Positions 44,309 to 52,512 of a DNA stretch of 58,072 nt are shown here, in pieces. The notes below the pieces were generated by a model that worked only from the letters and a program-made list of their open reading frames with translations, had not been told where the DNA came from and ran no database searches. Source of the DNA: Wohlfahrtiimonas larvae_A (GTDB lineage: Bacteria; Pseudomonadota; Gammaproteobacteria; Cardiobacteriales; Wohlfahrtiimonadaceae). The stretch's first letter is position 1; every line of letters begins with the position of its first letter. Position numbers and translations under genes: made by a program. The DNA lies in assembly GCA_040394195.1 (NCBI GenBank), contig JBEBSR010000010.1:1-58072 (forward strand), in the 5' to 3' direction.

Positions 44309-44800
44309 ATGTTATTTAAGATCTTTTTTACAATTGTTGTCGTTGTAGGCTTAGCCTTTTTATTTAAATTTAAACGTACGAAGCCAAAGAAAATTGCAAG
44401 TCCAACACAAAGTAGTGAAAATATTCCCAATGCTTTTCGTACAAAAACAAGTGGTTTGAGTATTCATGAGCAGAGTTTACTAAAATTCTTACAAGAAATT
44501 GTGGCGAAGAAAGATCATATTCAAGTATTTCCAAAATCACAATTAACAACATTTATCACAGTTGATCCTAATTTAGCACCAGAAATTCAAGAGCGATTAG
44601 AGCGAGATTTGAAACAAGTGAGTTGTGATTTTATGCTGGTGGATACGCGCACATTTTCACCTGTGGTTGCTTTGTCCATCAATCCTTCTGCTAATTTGGG
44701 AAAACTATTACAAGATTTGAATGTACCATTGATTCCATTGATTAAAGGTCAGGAATATGACCAAGAAAAATTACAGCAACTAGTGATACATTATCTATAA
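44309..44800 (+). CDS. Single-pass membrane protein with DUF2726-like domain
   Basis: 163 residues. One N-terminal membrane helix (residues 3-20) is followed by a basic linker and a soluble domain with LLKFLQEIVAKKDHIQVFPKSQL and DFMLVDTRTFSPVVALSIN. This pattern resembles DUF2726 proteins (restriction-endonuclease-like fold, no known role), but the match is from memory and incomplete. It lies 15 bp after slt and 18 bp before pilS, so it is in the same transcript. Confidence 0.5.
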   Translation: MLFKIFFTIVVVVGLAFLFKFKRTKPKKIASPTQSSENIPNAFRTKTSGLSIHEQSLLKFLQEIVAKKDHIQVFPKSQLTTFITVDPNLAPEIQERLERDLKQVSCDFMLVDTRTFSPVVALSINPSANLGKLLQDLNVPLIPLIKGQEYDQEKLQQLVIHYL

Positions 44801-44818
44801 GATATTGAGATAACTTTT

Positions 44819-46411
44819 ATGGCACAAGATATACAACCAAGAGGAATTCCTATTCAATTATTGGGGATTTTCCGCTTAATTATGGCGGTGATTTTATCCT
44901 CTGTTTATATTTTAAGTGCGCGTGTTTCCCCAGAAGCATTGCCGATTTCCCGCTATTTCCAAATTGTTTTATTAATATATTTGGTATTTTTGTTGGTTTC
45001 CACATTAATTTTAAAACGCCAACAATTTCAAACGACTAAATTTATCTATATCTTTGGTCTGTTAGATTTAGCATTCATTTCCGCGCTCTGTTATTACACC
45101 GATGGCTTGAATAGTCCATTGGTGATTCTATTATTGATCTCATTCATGGTGCATGGTGCATTCTTATCAAGAACAGGTGCATTATCATTATTGGCTGTTT
45201 CTGTATTCATTCAATTAGCACTTTGGATTAAGTTTGAGTTCAATCCTGGAGAATTTCAGCATTCTTGGTATAAGTTAATGATCTCTCAAGGGATTTTGAG
45301 ATTAGTGGGGCAGAACTGTTTTGCCTTTTTAGCATTGATGCTCACCAATTCATGGCTGCATAAATATGAAGCTTCTCAGCAAGAAGTTGAGCGCAAAAAT
45401 GAAGAGCTGAAAAAAGCAGCTATTTTGCATGAAGCAATCATTCAGCAATCTCGATCAGGTTTAATCGTATTAGATTCAGCAGGTCGAATTATTTTGATGA
45501 ATAACTATATTAAATCTTGGTTTGGTGATTTGGATCTGCAAGATAGTTATTTGATGGATTATCTGCCAACATTGACAGAGCGATTCTATCTCTGGAACTA
45601 TCTGAAGTTCATGGATCCATCACTATTTGAATACAATAATGAACGATATTATGTAGAGTTTGATGAAATCAAACAGCCAACAGGGCATTATTCATTGATT
45701 CAGATTGAGCCAACAGATATTGTGAATATGCGTGCTCAACAGGAAAAATTAGTGGCATTAGGGCGCTTAACAGCTGCAATTGCTCATGAAATTCGTAATC
45801 CGATGGCATCTATTTATCAGGCAAGTCAATTGTTGGGTGAACAAGAAGGCGTGACGCCAATCGAAAATAAGCTCATCAATATGATCAATAATAATGTGCA
45901 GCGTGCCAATCGTATCATTACAGATGTATTAGTATTGGCGCGTAAAAATGAATTAGAGCGTAAATACTTTAAACTGCCACTATTTTTGGATGAAGTTTTG
46001 GATGAGTTTTTAGTGGAATATCCCAATCTCAAAGATCGAATTACTGTGGATATTGCACCTGATGTTTCTCGTGTATTGTTTGAAATGTCGATTTTAAGGC
46101 AAATGATCACTAATTTATTGAATAATGCCATCATCCATTCAGGACGATCAGAAGATGAATTAAAAATCATGATTGAAGCGGAAATGAAAGGTGATACTCC
46201 AGTTTTATCCATCTATGATAATGGGCAAGGTTTGACAGAAAATGTGAAGCAACATTTGTTTGAACCATTTTTCACAACTCATAAAAATGGTACAGGATTA
46301 GGTTTATATATTACAAAAGAGTTATGTTTATCTAACGGTGGTTTAATTCAATATGTAGAAGTTAGTGAAGAGAAGCATGGATTCAGAATCGTTTTCCCTA
46401 AAAATGTATAA
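44819..46411 (+). CDS. pilS: Sensor histidine kinase PilS
   Basis: 530 residues. Six membrane helices occupy residues 11-178, followed by a coiled coil and a PAS domain around residues 205-300. The H box is AAIAHEIRNPMASIYQ with His323, and the ATP-binding part ends with YDNGQGLTEN and GTGLGLYITKELC. The architecture and the adjacent sigma-54 response regulator identify PilS, which senses pilin in the membrane in Pseudomonas. It precedes pilR by 37 bp. Confidence 0.9.
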   Translation: MAQDIQPRGIPIQLLGIFRLIMAVILSSVYILSARVSPEALPISRYFQIVLLIYLVFLLVSTLILKRQQFQTTKFIYIFGLLDLAFISALCYYTDGLNSPLVILLLISFMVHGAFLSRTGALSLLAVSVFIQLALWIKFEFNPGEFQHSWYKLMISQGILRLVGQNCFAFLALMLTNSWLHKYEASQQEVERKNEELKKAAILHEAIIQQSRSGLIVLDSAGRIILMNNYIKSWFGDLDLQDSYLMDYLPTLTERFYLWNYLKFMDPSLFEYNNERYYVEFDEIKQPTGHYSLIQIEPTDIVNMRAQQEKLVALGRLTAAIAHEIRNPMASIYQASQLLGEQEGVTPIENKLINMINNNVQRANRIITDVLVLARKNELERKYFKLPLFLDEVLDEFLVEYPNLKDRITVDIAPDVSRVLFEMSILRQMITNLLNNAIIHSGRSEDELKIMIEAEMKGDTPVLSIYDNGQGLTENVKQHLFEPFFTTHKNGTGLGLYITKELCLSNGGLIQYVEVSEEKHGFRIVFPKNV

Positions 46412-46448
46412 TAGCGATTGAATTAATAGGCAATGGTAAAGGAGCGGA

Positions 46449-47936
46449 ATGTATAAAGCACTCATAATTGATGATGAAGAAAATATCTGTGAACTGATCT
46501 CGATGAGTTTTCTATCGATTAATATTGATTGTGTGGAAGCTTATTCCGTTTCAGAAGCAATTGTCGCACTTCAAGAAGAAAGCTTTGATGTCTGTTTAAC
46601 AGATCTAAAATTGCCTGATGGCGATGGCTTTGATATTCTCCGTTACATTCAAGAAAAGCTACCTAACTTGCCTGTTGCAATGATGACAGCACATGGCAAT
46701 GTAGAAAGTGCCATTGAAGCATTAAAATTAGGTGCATTTGACTTCATATCAAAACCATTTGAAGTGGAAGCATTACGTAGTTTGGCTTTAAATGCTATTG
46801 AAACTAAAAAAATTCCTAAAGCTGAATCTGTCCATGGTTTATATGGTGAATCCACTGCAATGATTGAAATGCGTGAACAGATTCGTAAAATTGCGCGTTC
46901 ACAAGCACCGATTTATATCACTGGTGAATCAGGTACAGGCAAAGAAGTTGTAGCACGTGCCATTCACGCAGAAAGTCCAAGATTTGATGGCCCATTCATT
47001 GCTGTGAACTGTGGTGCTTTACCTGAACATTTGGTTGAAAGTGAATTGTTCGGCCATAAAAAAGGTAGCTTTACAGGCGCGGATAAAGACAAAAAAGGCT
47101 TATTCCAAGCAGCGGATGGGGGAACATTACTACTGGATGAAGTTGCCGACTTACCTTTGGCAATGCAGGTGAAATTACTGCGTGCAATTCAAGAGCGTGC
47201 GATTCGCCCGATTGGTGAAATGAAAGAAATCCCTGTGAATGTACGAATCTTATCTGCGTCTCATAAAGCATTGGCGATGTTGGTACAAGAACAAGAATTC
47301 CGTCAGGATTTATTCTATCGTTTGAATGTGATTTCATTGAATGTACCTGCTTTACGCCAAAGATTATCGGATGTACCTTTATTGGTGGATGTGATTCTGA
47401 ACCGTTTAAATGAAGAGAATCGACGTAATATAGATATTGCTCCTGCATCTATTGATGCATTGAAAGATTATGCTTTCCCAGGAAATGTGCGTGAATTAGA
47501 GAATATTTTGGAACGTGCATCTGCTTTATGTGATTCTGATATGATTCAGCCAGAAAATCTATTATTGAGCAGTAATTGCCATATCCCTGCATTTGAACCT
47601 GTGGTTGAAATTCAACCTGTGATTGCTCCAGAAATTCCGAGAGAGATTCCACAAGAATTTGAAAGAGTTGTAACGCCAACACCAATAATTCCAACAGCAC
47701 CTCAAAAAGTACAATTTGAGCCTTCTGAAACAATGACAATTTGTGATCTAGACGACCCAGCGATTCCAGATTATATTGATGACTTGGAAGGTTACTTAGA
47801 AGCTGTTGAACGTAAGATTCTTAAAAGGGCCTTGGCAGAAAATCACAGTAAAACAGAAGCAGCGAAACAGTTGGGTATTTCCTTTAGAACATTTCGCTAT
47901 CGTTTGAAAAAACTCAATATAGAGGATGACGAATAA
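46449..47936 (+). CDS. pilR: Sigma-54-dependent response regulator PilR
   Basis: 495 residues. The receiver domain has Asp8/Asp9, the phospho-acceptor Asp52 and Lys102. The AAA+ domain has Walker A GESGTGKE (159-166) and the sigma-54 loop GSFTGA (206-211, Ser in place of the more usual Ala). A Pro/Glu-rich linker near residues 385-430 leads to a Fis-type helix-turn-helix (SKTEAAKQLGISFRTFRYRLKKL). PilR normally activates pilA. Its last base is the first base of the cinA start codon, so translation is coupled. Confidence 0.92.
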   Translation: MYKALIIDDEENICELISMSFLSINIDCVEAYSVSEAIVALQEESFDVCLTDLKLPDGDGFDILRYIQEKLPNLPVAMMTAHGNVESAIEALKLGAFDFISKPFEVEALRSLALNAIETKKIPKAESVHGLYGESTAMIEMREQIRKIARSQAPIYITGESGTGKEVVARAIHAESPRFDGPFIAVNCGALPEHLVESELFGHKKGSFTGADKDKKGLFQAADGGTLLLDEVADLPLAMQVKLLRAIQERAIRPIGEMKEIPVNVRILSASHKALAMLVQEQEFRQDLFYRLNVISLNVPALRQRLSDVPLLVDVILNRLNEENRRNIDIAPASIDALKDYAFPGNVRELENILERASALCDSDMIQPENLLLSSNCHIPAFEPVVEIQPVIAPEIPREIPQEFERVVTPTPIIPTAPQKVQFEPSETMTICDLDDPAIPDYIDDLEGYLEAVERKILKRALAENHSKTEAAKQLGISFRTFRYRLKKLNIEDDE

Positions 47937-49114
47937 TGAAAGCAGAAATCATCTCGGTGGGCACAGAGCTATTGTTAGGGCAGTTGGTAGATACAAATTC
48001 AGTGTGGTTATCACAGCAGCTCAGCCAGTTGGGCATCAATAGCCATTTTAAAACCACTGTGGGCGATAATGCGAACAATATTGAGCAAGTATTTGCCTTG
48101 GCAACACAGCGAGCAGATATCATCATTGCGACAGGTGGCTTAGGGCCGACACAAGATGATATTACGAAAGAAACGCTCGCAAAAACATTAGGTTTAGAGT
48201 TGATTTATGATGAAATTTTGGCAGAAACAATTAAAGAAAAATTTGCCATTCGTAATATTGAGATGAGCCAAAATAATTATCGCCAAGCATATTATCCAAA
48301 AGGTACAGTGATTTTGGATCAATTTCCAGGTACAGCGCCAGGTTTATATCTCTATCACAATCATAAGCACTATTTCTTATTACCAGGTGTGCCTTATGAA
48401 ATGAAAGCAATTTTTGAAGGCTCTGTCATTCCTAAGTTGCGTGAAATTTCACCAACAGATGAGCAAATTTATACAGAAATTGTGAAAGTTTGGGGCATTC
48501 CTGAATCGGATGTGGCAGAGAAAGTTGCTAAGATTGATGATGATTTAGCTGAAATTGGTAACCCAAAATTATCTTATTTAGCCTCTGGCATTAATGGAAT
48601 TAGTGTGAGAATATCAGCTAAGGCACAAAACAAAGATGATGCTTTAACATTGATTCAACCTTATAAAACTGAGGTTGAAGAGTTATTGAAACCTTACATT
48701 TTTGGTCATAACTCTGACACAATGGAAGAGTATATTTTAACTTTGTGCAAAAAGAATGATTTTAAAATTGCGTGTGTGGAATGGTTTACAGCAGGCATGA
48801 TGGCAAGTCGTTTAATGGCTTATGGTAAAACATTGGAAGTATTTACAGGGGGATTCGTTAAACGGGGCTCATTTAAACGTGAATACTTAACACAGGCACA
48901 AAATGATTTAGGCAGTGATATTGTATTGGCAGTAACAGAGCATCCCAGCGAAAAAACAACTGTTTGGGAATGCCAATTACATATGTTATTGAATGATCAA
49001 TATTTTTCAAAAATGATTCAAATACCGCGCCATCAAAAGGAAGAAGCGATGGCGTTTGCAGTAATTAACTGCTTTAATTTTTTAAAGAACCAACTACAAA
49101 CAGTGGAAGAGTAA
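47936..49114 (+). CDS. cinA: CinA-family protein with a probably inactive C-terminal domain
   Basis: 392 residues. The N-terminal MoCF-like domain is intact (EIISVGTELLLGQLVDTNS, IATGGLGPTQDD) and should have nucleotide pyrophosphatase activity. The C-terminal PncC-like domain normally has an AES(C)TGG motif whose Ser performs NMN deamidation. Here the aligned stretch is VEWFTAG (residues 281-287), with Trp283 at the Ser position. The following GGVVAYSN-type block reads GGFVKRGS. NMN deamidase activity is therefore unlikely. It overlaps pilR and mutT by one base each (TAATG). Confidence 0.88.
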   Translation: MKAEIISVGTELLLGQLVDTNSVWLSQQLSQLGINSHFKTTVGDNANNIEQVFALATQRADIIIATGGLGPTQDDITKETLAKTLGLELIYDEILAETIKEKFAIRNIEMSQNNYRQAYYPKGTVILDQFPGTAPGLYLYHNHKHYFLLPGVPYEMKAIFEGSVIPKLREISPTDEQIYTEIVKVWGIPESDVAEKVAKIDDDLAEIGNPKLSYLASGINGISVRISAKAQNKDDALTLIQPYKTEVEELLKPYIFGHNSDTMEEYILTLCKKNDFKIACVEWFTAGMMASRLMAYGKTLEVFTGGFVKRGSFKREYLTQAQNDLGSDIVLAVTEHPSEKTTVWECQLHMLLNDQYFSKMIQIPRHQKEEAMAFAVINCFNFLKNQLQTVEE

Positions 49115-49527
49115 TGGAAGAAAAGCAATATTTACGCGTTGTAATGGCTGTGATCTGGAACCCAGCAATGGATGAAATTTTGATTTGTCAAAGACCTGAA
49201 ACGAAGAACTTTGGCGGATTATGGGAATTTCCAGGTGGCAAAGTAGAAGCTGGCGAAACCGACATTGAAACATTGGATCGTGAATTGGATGAAGAAGTGG
49301 GCATTTTGGTTCACGACTTTACACATCGTATGGACTTTACTCATGATTATGAAGATAAAGTGATCGAATTTGTGGTCTATGATGTTTATAGTTTTGAAGG
49401 TGAACCTTATGGCCGTGAAAATCAGGCAATACGCTGGATCAATGCTGCAGATTTATCTTCTGTTGATTTTCCACCTGCGGATTATATTCTAATTGATGAG
49501 ATCAAAAATGGCATCATGCCAAATTAA
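49114..49527 (+). CDS. mutT: Nudix hydrolase, MutT-like
   Basis: 137 residues with the Nudix box GGKVEAGETDIETLDRELDEEVGI (about residues 36-58; the essential RE..EE is present). The preceding CQRPETKNFGGLWEFPGGK is the MutT signature, so it probably removes 8-oxo-dGTP from the nucleotide pool. It is not fused to a thiamine phosphate synthase domain. It overlaps cinA by one base. Confidence 0.85.
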   Translation: MEEKQYLRVVMAVIWNPAMDEILICQRPETKNFGGLWEFPGGKVEAGETDIETLDRELDEEVGILVHDFTHRMDFTHDYEDKVIEFVVYDVYSFEGEPYGRENQAIRWINAADLSSVDFPPADYILIDEIKNGIMPN

Positions 49528-49573
49528 TAGATTCTCAAGATTTAACAATCAATAACCATGAAAGAGGATGTAT

Positions 49574-50989
49574 ATGAAGAAGACGAAAATTGTATGTACG
49601 ATTGGTCCTAAAACTGAGTCAGAAGATGTATTGTTGAAGCTTCTGAACGCTGGGATGAACGTCATGCGCCTCAATTTTTCTCACGGTAATTTTGAAGAGC
49701 ATCAAGCACGTATCGATAACTTGCGCGCTGTGTGTGAGAAGCATGGAAAACAAGCTGCGATTTTATTGGATACAAAAGGTCCTGAAATTCGCACAATTAA
49801 ATTGAAAGATGGTCAAGATGTTACGTTGAAAGCAGGGCAAACATTCACATTAACCACAGATAAAACTGTGATTGGTGATGAAACGCGCGTTGCTGTGACA
49901 TACGAAGGTTTACCAAACGATTTGAAAGTGGGTAACACTGTATTGATCGATGATGGTTTGATTGGTATGAAAGTTACTGAAGTTCGCGCATCAGAAGTGA
50001 TTTGTGAAGTGTTGAATGATGGTGATTTAGGCGAAAACAAAGGCGTTAACTTGCCAGGCGTTGTGACAAATCTTCCAGCTTTAGCAGAAAAAGATAAAGC
50101 AGATTTAATCTTTGGTGCTGATGTTGGTGTAGATTACGTTGCAGCTTCATTCATTCGTAAGCGTTCAGACGTTGAAGAAATCCGTGCACATTTAGATGCT
50201 AATGGCGGACAAGATGTGATGATCATTTCAAAAATCGAAAACCAAGAAGGTTTAACGAATTTTGATGAAATCTTAGAAGCTTCCGATGGCATCATGGTTG
50301 CTCGTGGCGATTTAGGTGTTGAAATTGCTGTAGAAGAAGTTATTTTTGCTCAAAAAATGATGATCGAAAAATGTGTGGCAGCACGTAAGGTTGTAATCAC
50401 TGCGACACAAATGCTCGATTCTATGATTAAAAATCCTCGCCCAACGCGCGCGGAAGCTGGCGACGTTGCCAACGCAATTTTGGATGGCACAGATGCAGTA
50501 ATGCTATCTGGTGAAACTGCTAAGGGTAAATTCCCAGTAGAAGCAGTTTCTATCATGGCGGCAATTTGTGAGCGCACAGATAATGTGATGCCTAACCAAG
50601 TATCATTGCAAAAGCCACCAATGCGTAAAATGCGTGTAACTGAATCAGTGTGTTTAGGCGCAGTTGAAATGTCAGAAATGTTGGATAGCCCATTAATCGT
50701 AGTTGCGACATATCAAGGTAAATCGGCACGTTCGATCCGTAAATATTTCCCAACAGCACGTATTTTGGCATTAACAACGAATCCAAAAACAGCAAGACAA
50801 TTGCAAATGGTGAAAGGTGTGACAACTAAAGTTGTGGATGAAATTCGTTCTACGGATGATTTCTATCGCATTGGTAAAGAAGTAGCGTTGAGCAGCAACT
50901 TTGCACAAAAAGGCGATGTTGTTGTGATGGTTTCTGGTGCATTAGTACCAAGTGGCACAACAAATACTTCATCAGTACATACATTGTAA
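49574..50989 (+). CDS. pykF: Pyruvate kinase I
   Basis: 471 residues, almost colinear with E. coli PykF from MKKTKIVCTIGPKTESE onward. DTKGPEIRT is the substrate-binding part, and the active-site signature is ISKIENQEGL with the catalytic Lys. MVARGDLGVE, ATQMLDSM and GTTNTSSVHTL complete the pattern. It makes pyruvate and ATP from phosphoenolpyruvate. The ATG at 49574 is chosen because AGAGG lies six bases before it; an in-frame ATG at 49568 touches that site. Confidence 0.96.
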   Translation: MKKTKIVCTIGPKTESEDVLLKLLNAGMNVMRLNFSHGNFEEHQARIDNLRAVCEKHGKQAAILLDTKGPEIRTIKLKDGQDVTLKAGQTFTLTTDKTVIGDETRVAVTYEGLPNDLKVGNTVLIDDGLIGMKVTEVRASEVICEVLNDGDLGENKGVNLPGVVTNLPALAEKDKADLIFGADVGVDYVAASFIRKRSDVEEIRAHLDANGGQDVMIISKIENQEGLTNFDEILEASDGIMVARGDLGVEIAVEEVIFAQKMMIEKCVAARKVVITATQMLDSMIKNPRPTRAEAGDVANAILDGTDAVMLSGETAKGKFPVEAVSIMAAICERTDNVMPNQVSLQKPPMRKMRVTESVCLGAVEMSEMLDSPLIVVATYQGKSARSIRKYFPTARILALTTNPKTARQLQMVKGVTTKVVDEIRSTDDFYRIGKEVALSSNFAQKGDVVVMVSGALVPSGTTNTSSVHTL

Positions 50990-51022
50990 TTAAATATTAT
51001 AAAAACTATCTATAAAATCAGT

Positions 51023-51052
51023 AAAAAAGCCATTCGAGAGAATGGCTTTTTT
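51023..51052. terminator. Bidirectional terminator after pykF
   Basis: A 13-bp perfect stem (5' arm 51023-51035, 3' arm 51040-51052) with GAGA tetraloop and T tract. Confidence 0.95.
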
Positions 51053-51074
51053 GTGTTGTAGTTATTGTTAAGTT

Positions 51075-52205
51075 TTAATAATTACAGGTTTCTGTCAAAC
51101 CATTATTACAGGACTGCTGAAATAGTTCATTAGCCTTAATCAGGTTTAACTCTATACCTCGCCCATACTTATACAATTTTCCTAGTGCATATTGAGCTGC
51201 TGCATAGTTTTGTTCAGCTGCTAGCCTATACCATTTAATGGCTTCGGTAGGGTTTTTAGGAATACCAAATAATCCTTCTTCATATACTATTCCTAGACTA
51301 TATTGAGCTTCTGGAATATTTTTTTCTGCCGAGAGAGTGAACCAATGAAGAATATTTTTTCTAATTTCTGGAGAGCTGTGTTTATCAGACAAATTATACC
51401 ATTTGAGTGCTTTATTATAATTTTTGGTGGTGCCCAAGCCTTTTTGATACATGACTCCTAAAGAATATTGCGCTGGTGGAAAATTCTGTTCAGCAGCTAA
51501 TTTCTGCCATTTAAATGCTTCTGTATAATCTTGAGAAACCCCTAAGCCATCTATGTACATTGAGGCTAAGGCATATTGAGCCTCTGGAATATTTTGTTCA
51601 GCAGCAAGATGAAAATATTTAAATGCTTGTTCATAATCTTGATTTAGTTGATATATAATTCCTAAATTAGTTTGTGCTTCAGGGATGTTTTTTTCAGCGG
51701 CTAATTTATACCAATGTATAGCTTCTTTATTATTTTGTGGAACTCCAAGGCCTAATTGATATAGCTGCCCAATTTTATATTGAGCATTTGGCAAATTATT
51801 CTCAGCAGCTAACTTGTACCATTTAAGTGCCTCAGTGTAATCCTGAGTAGTTCCTGAGCCATTTTCATATAATAATGCTAAGTTATATTGAGCATAAGGA
51901 TAATCTTTTATAGCAGATTTTTTATACCATGAAAGTGCTTCAGTATAATTTTGAGAAACCCCTAATCCTACATCATACATAACTCCTAAAGCATACTGGG
52001 CATGAATATGATTTTGCTCTGCAGCTAATTTATACCATTTAAATGCTTCCGCATAATTTTGTGGAATTGTAGAACCTGTTTGGTGCATAACTCCTAAATC
52101 GCTTTGGGCATTGGCATCCCCACTTTCAGCTAATTTTCTTATTGCTAATACATCTTGTGCAAAAGATATTTGCATTAAGTAAGCAATAACTAATATGTAT
52201 TTCAT
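51075..52205 (-). CDS. Exported Sel1-repeat protein (long form)
   Basis: 376 residues with a signal peptide ending near ISFA. It holds about nine Sel1 (TPR-like) repeats of 36 residues, with units such as AEAFKWYKLAAEQNHIHAQYALGVMYDVGLGV. One unit, near residues 270-300, is truncated (NKALKWYNLSDKHSSPEIRKN). Sel1 proteins scaffold protein contacts; some act in envelope stress or host interaction. A related three-repeat gene with a similar signal sequence lies at 57442-57948. A terminator faces it from pykF. Confidence 0.88.
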   Translation of the reverse strand: MKYILVIAYLMQISFAQDVLAIRKLAESGDANAQSDLGVMHQTGSTIPQNYAEAFKWYKLAAEQNHIHAQYALGVMYDVGLGVSQNYTEALSWYKKSAIKDYPYAQYNLALLYENGSGTTQDYTEALKWYKLAAENNLPNAQYKIGQLYQLGLGVPQNNKEAIHWYKLAAEKNIPEAQTNLGIIYQLNQDYEQAFKYFHLAAEQNIPEAQYALASMYIDGLGVSQDYTEAFKWQKLAAEQNFPPAQYSLGVMYQKGLGTTKNYNKALKWYNLSDKHSSPEIRKNILHWFTLSAEKNIPEAQYSLGIVYEEGLFGIPKNPTEAIKWYRLAAEQNYAAAQYALGKLYKYGRGIELNLIKANELFQQSCNNGLTETCNY

Positions 52206-52289
52206 ATGTAATTTCCATTTTTTTAATTTTCTTATGTGGGTAAAGCAGATCTGTATTGTATATGTTTTATTTGTAACCTTAATCTTTTA

Positions 52290-52321
52290 TTGACATTTAT
52301 TTGTGATCAGTGTTTACTGAT
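52290..52321 (+). promoter_or_regulatory. trpE promoter with overlapping palindrome
   Basis: A consensus -35 TTGACA (52290-52295) and a -10 TTTACT (52313-52318) are 17 bp apart. The -10 lies inside the palindrome ATCAGT-GTTT-ACTGAT (52306-52321), a common operator position. It is not the CTAG-rich TrpR box of E. coli, so the repressor is not identified. Confidence 0.6.
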
Positions 52322-52363
52322 TGAACGATTAATAAACAGACTTTATTTGAAATGACACAAACG

Positions 52364-52432
52364 ATGATGAACACAACATGGTGGCAAGAACTCCCTTCCT
52401 CGGGCGGTTCGGCTGTGTCTGTTTTTCAATAA
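52364..52432 (+). CDS. trpL: trp operon leader peptide
   Basis: A 22-codon frame with tandem Trp codons TGG TGG at 52379-52384 (peptide begins MMNTTWWQELPSS) ends with TAA at 52430-52432. It could also start at the in-frame ATG 52352. It lies directly upstream of a terminator hairpin and trpE. Ribosome stalling at the Trp codons when charged tRNA-Trp is scarce is the known trick of trpL. No good ribosome-binding site is visible. Confidence 0.75.
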   Translation: MMNTTWWQELPSSGGSAVSVFQ

Positions 52433-52453
52433 AGTTTCAAGAAGAACAAATCA

Positions 52454-52479
52454 AAACCCGCCTAACGGCGGGTTTTTTT
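52454..52479 (+). promoter_or_regulatory. trp attenuator (terminator with alternative antiterminator)
   Basis: The terminator stem AAACCCGCC (52454-52462) with GGCGGGTTT (52467-52475) is followed by T through 52479. A competing segment GGCGG (52403-52407) can pair with CCGCC (52458-52462). That segment is itself held by a hairpin (GAAC 52388-52391 with GTTC 52407-52410, and CCC 52393-52395 with GGG 52402-52404). A ribosome stalled on the Trp codons would cover the left arm and favour the antiterminator. Confidence 0.75.
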
Positions 52480-52512
52480 ATACCTGAATTATGTTTGCAC
52501 AAAGGAAAATTT

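Noticed and set aside
47071..47739. Long minus-strand frames within pilR
   Set aside because: They overlap a fully conserved AAA+ domain and show no recognisable motif.
52378..52512. N-terminal extension of TrpE by 45 residues from an upstream ATG
   Set aside because: It lies inside the trp leader, in another frame than the Trp-codon peptide, and runs through the terminator. The ATG at 52513 has a good ribosome-binding site and gives the normal TrpE start.
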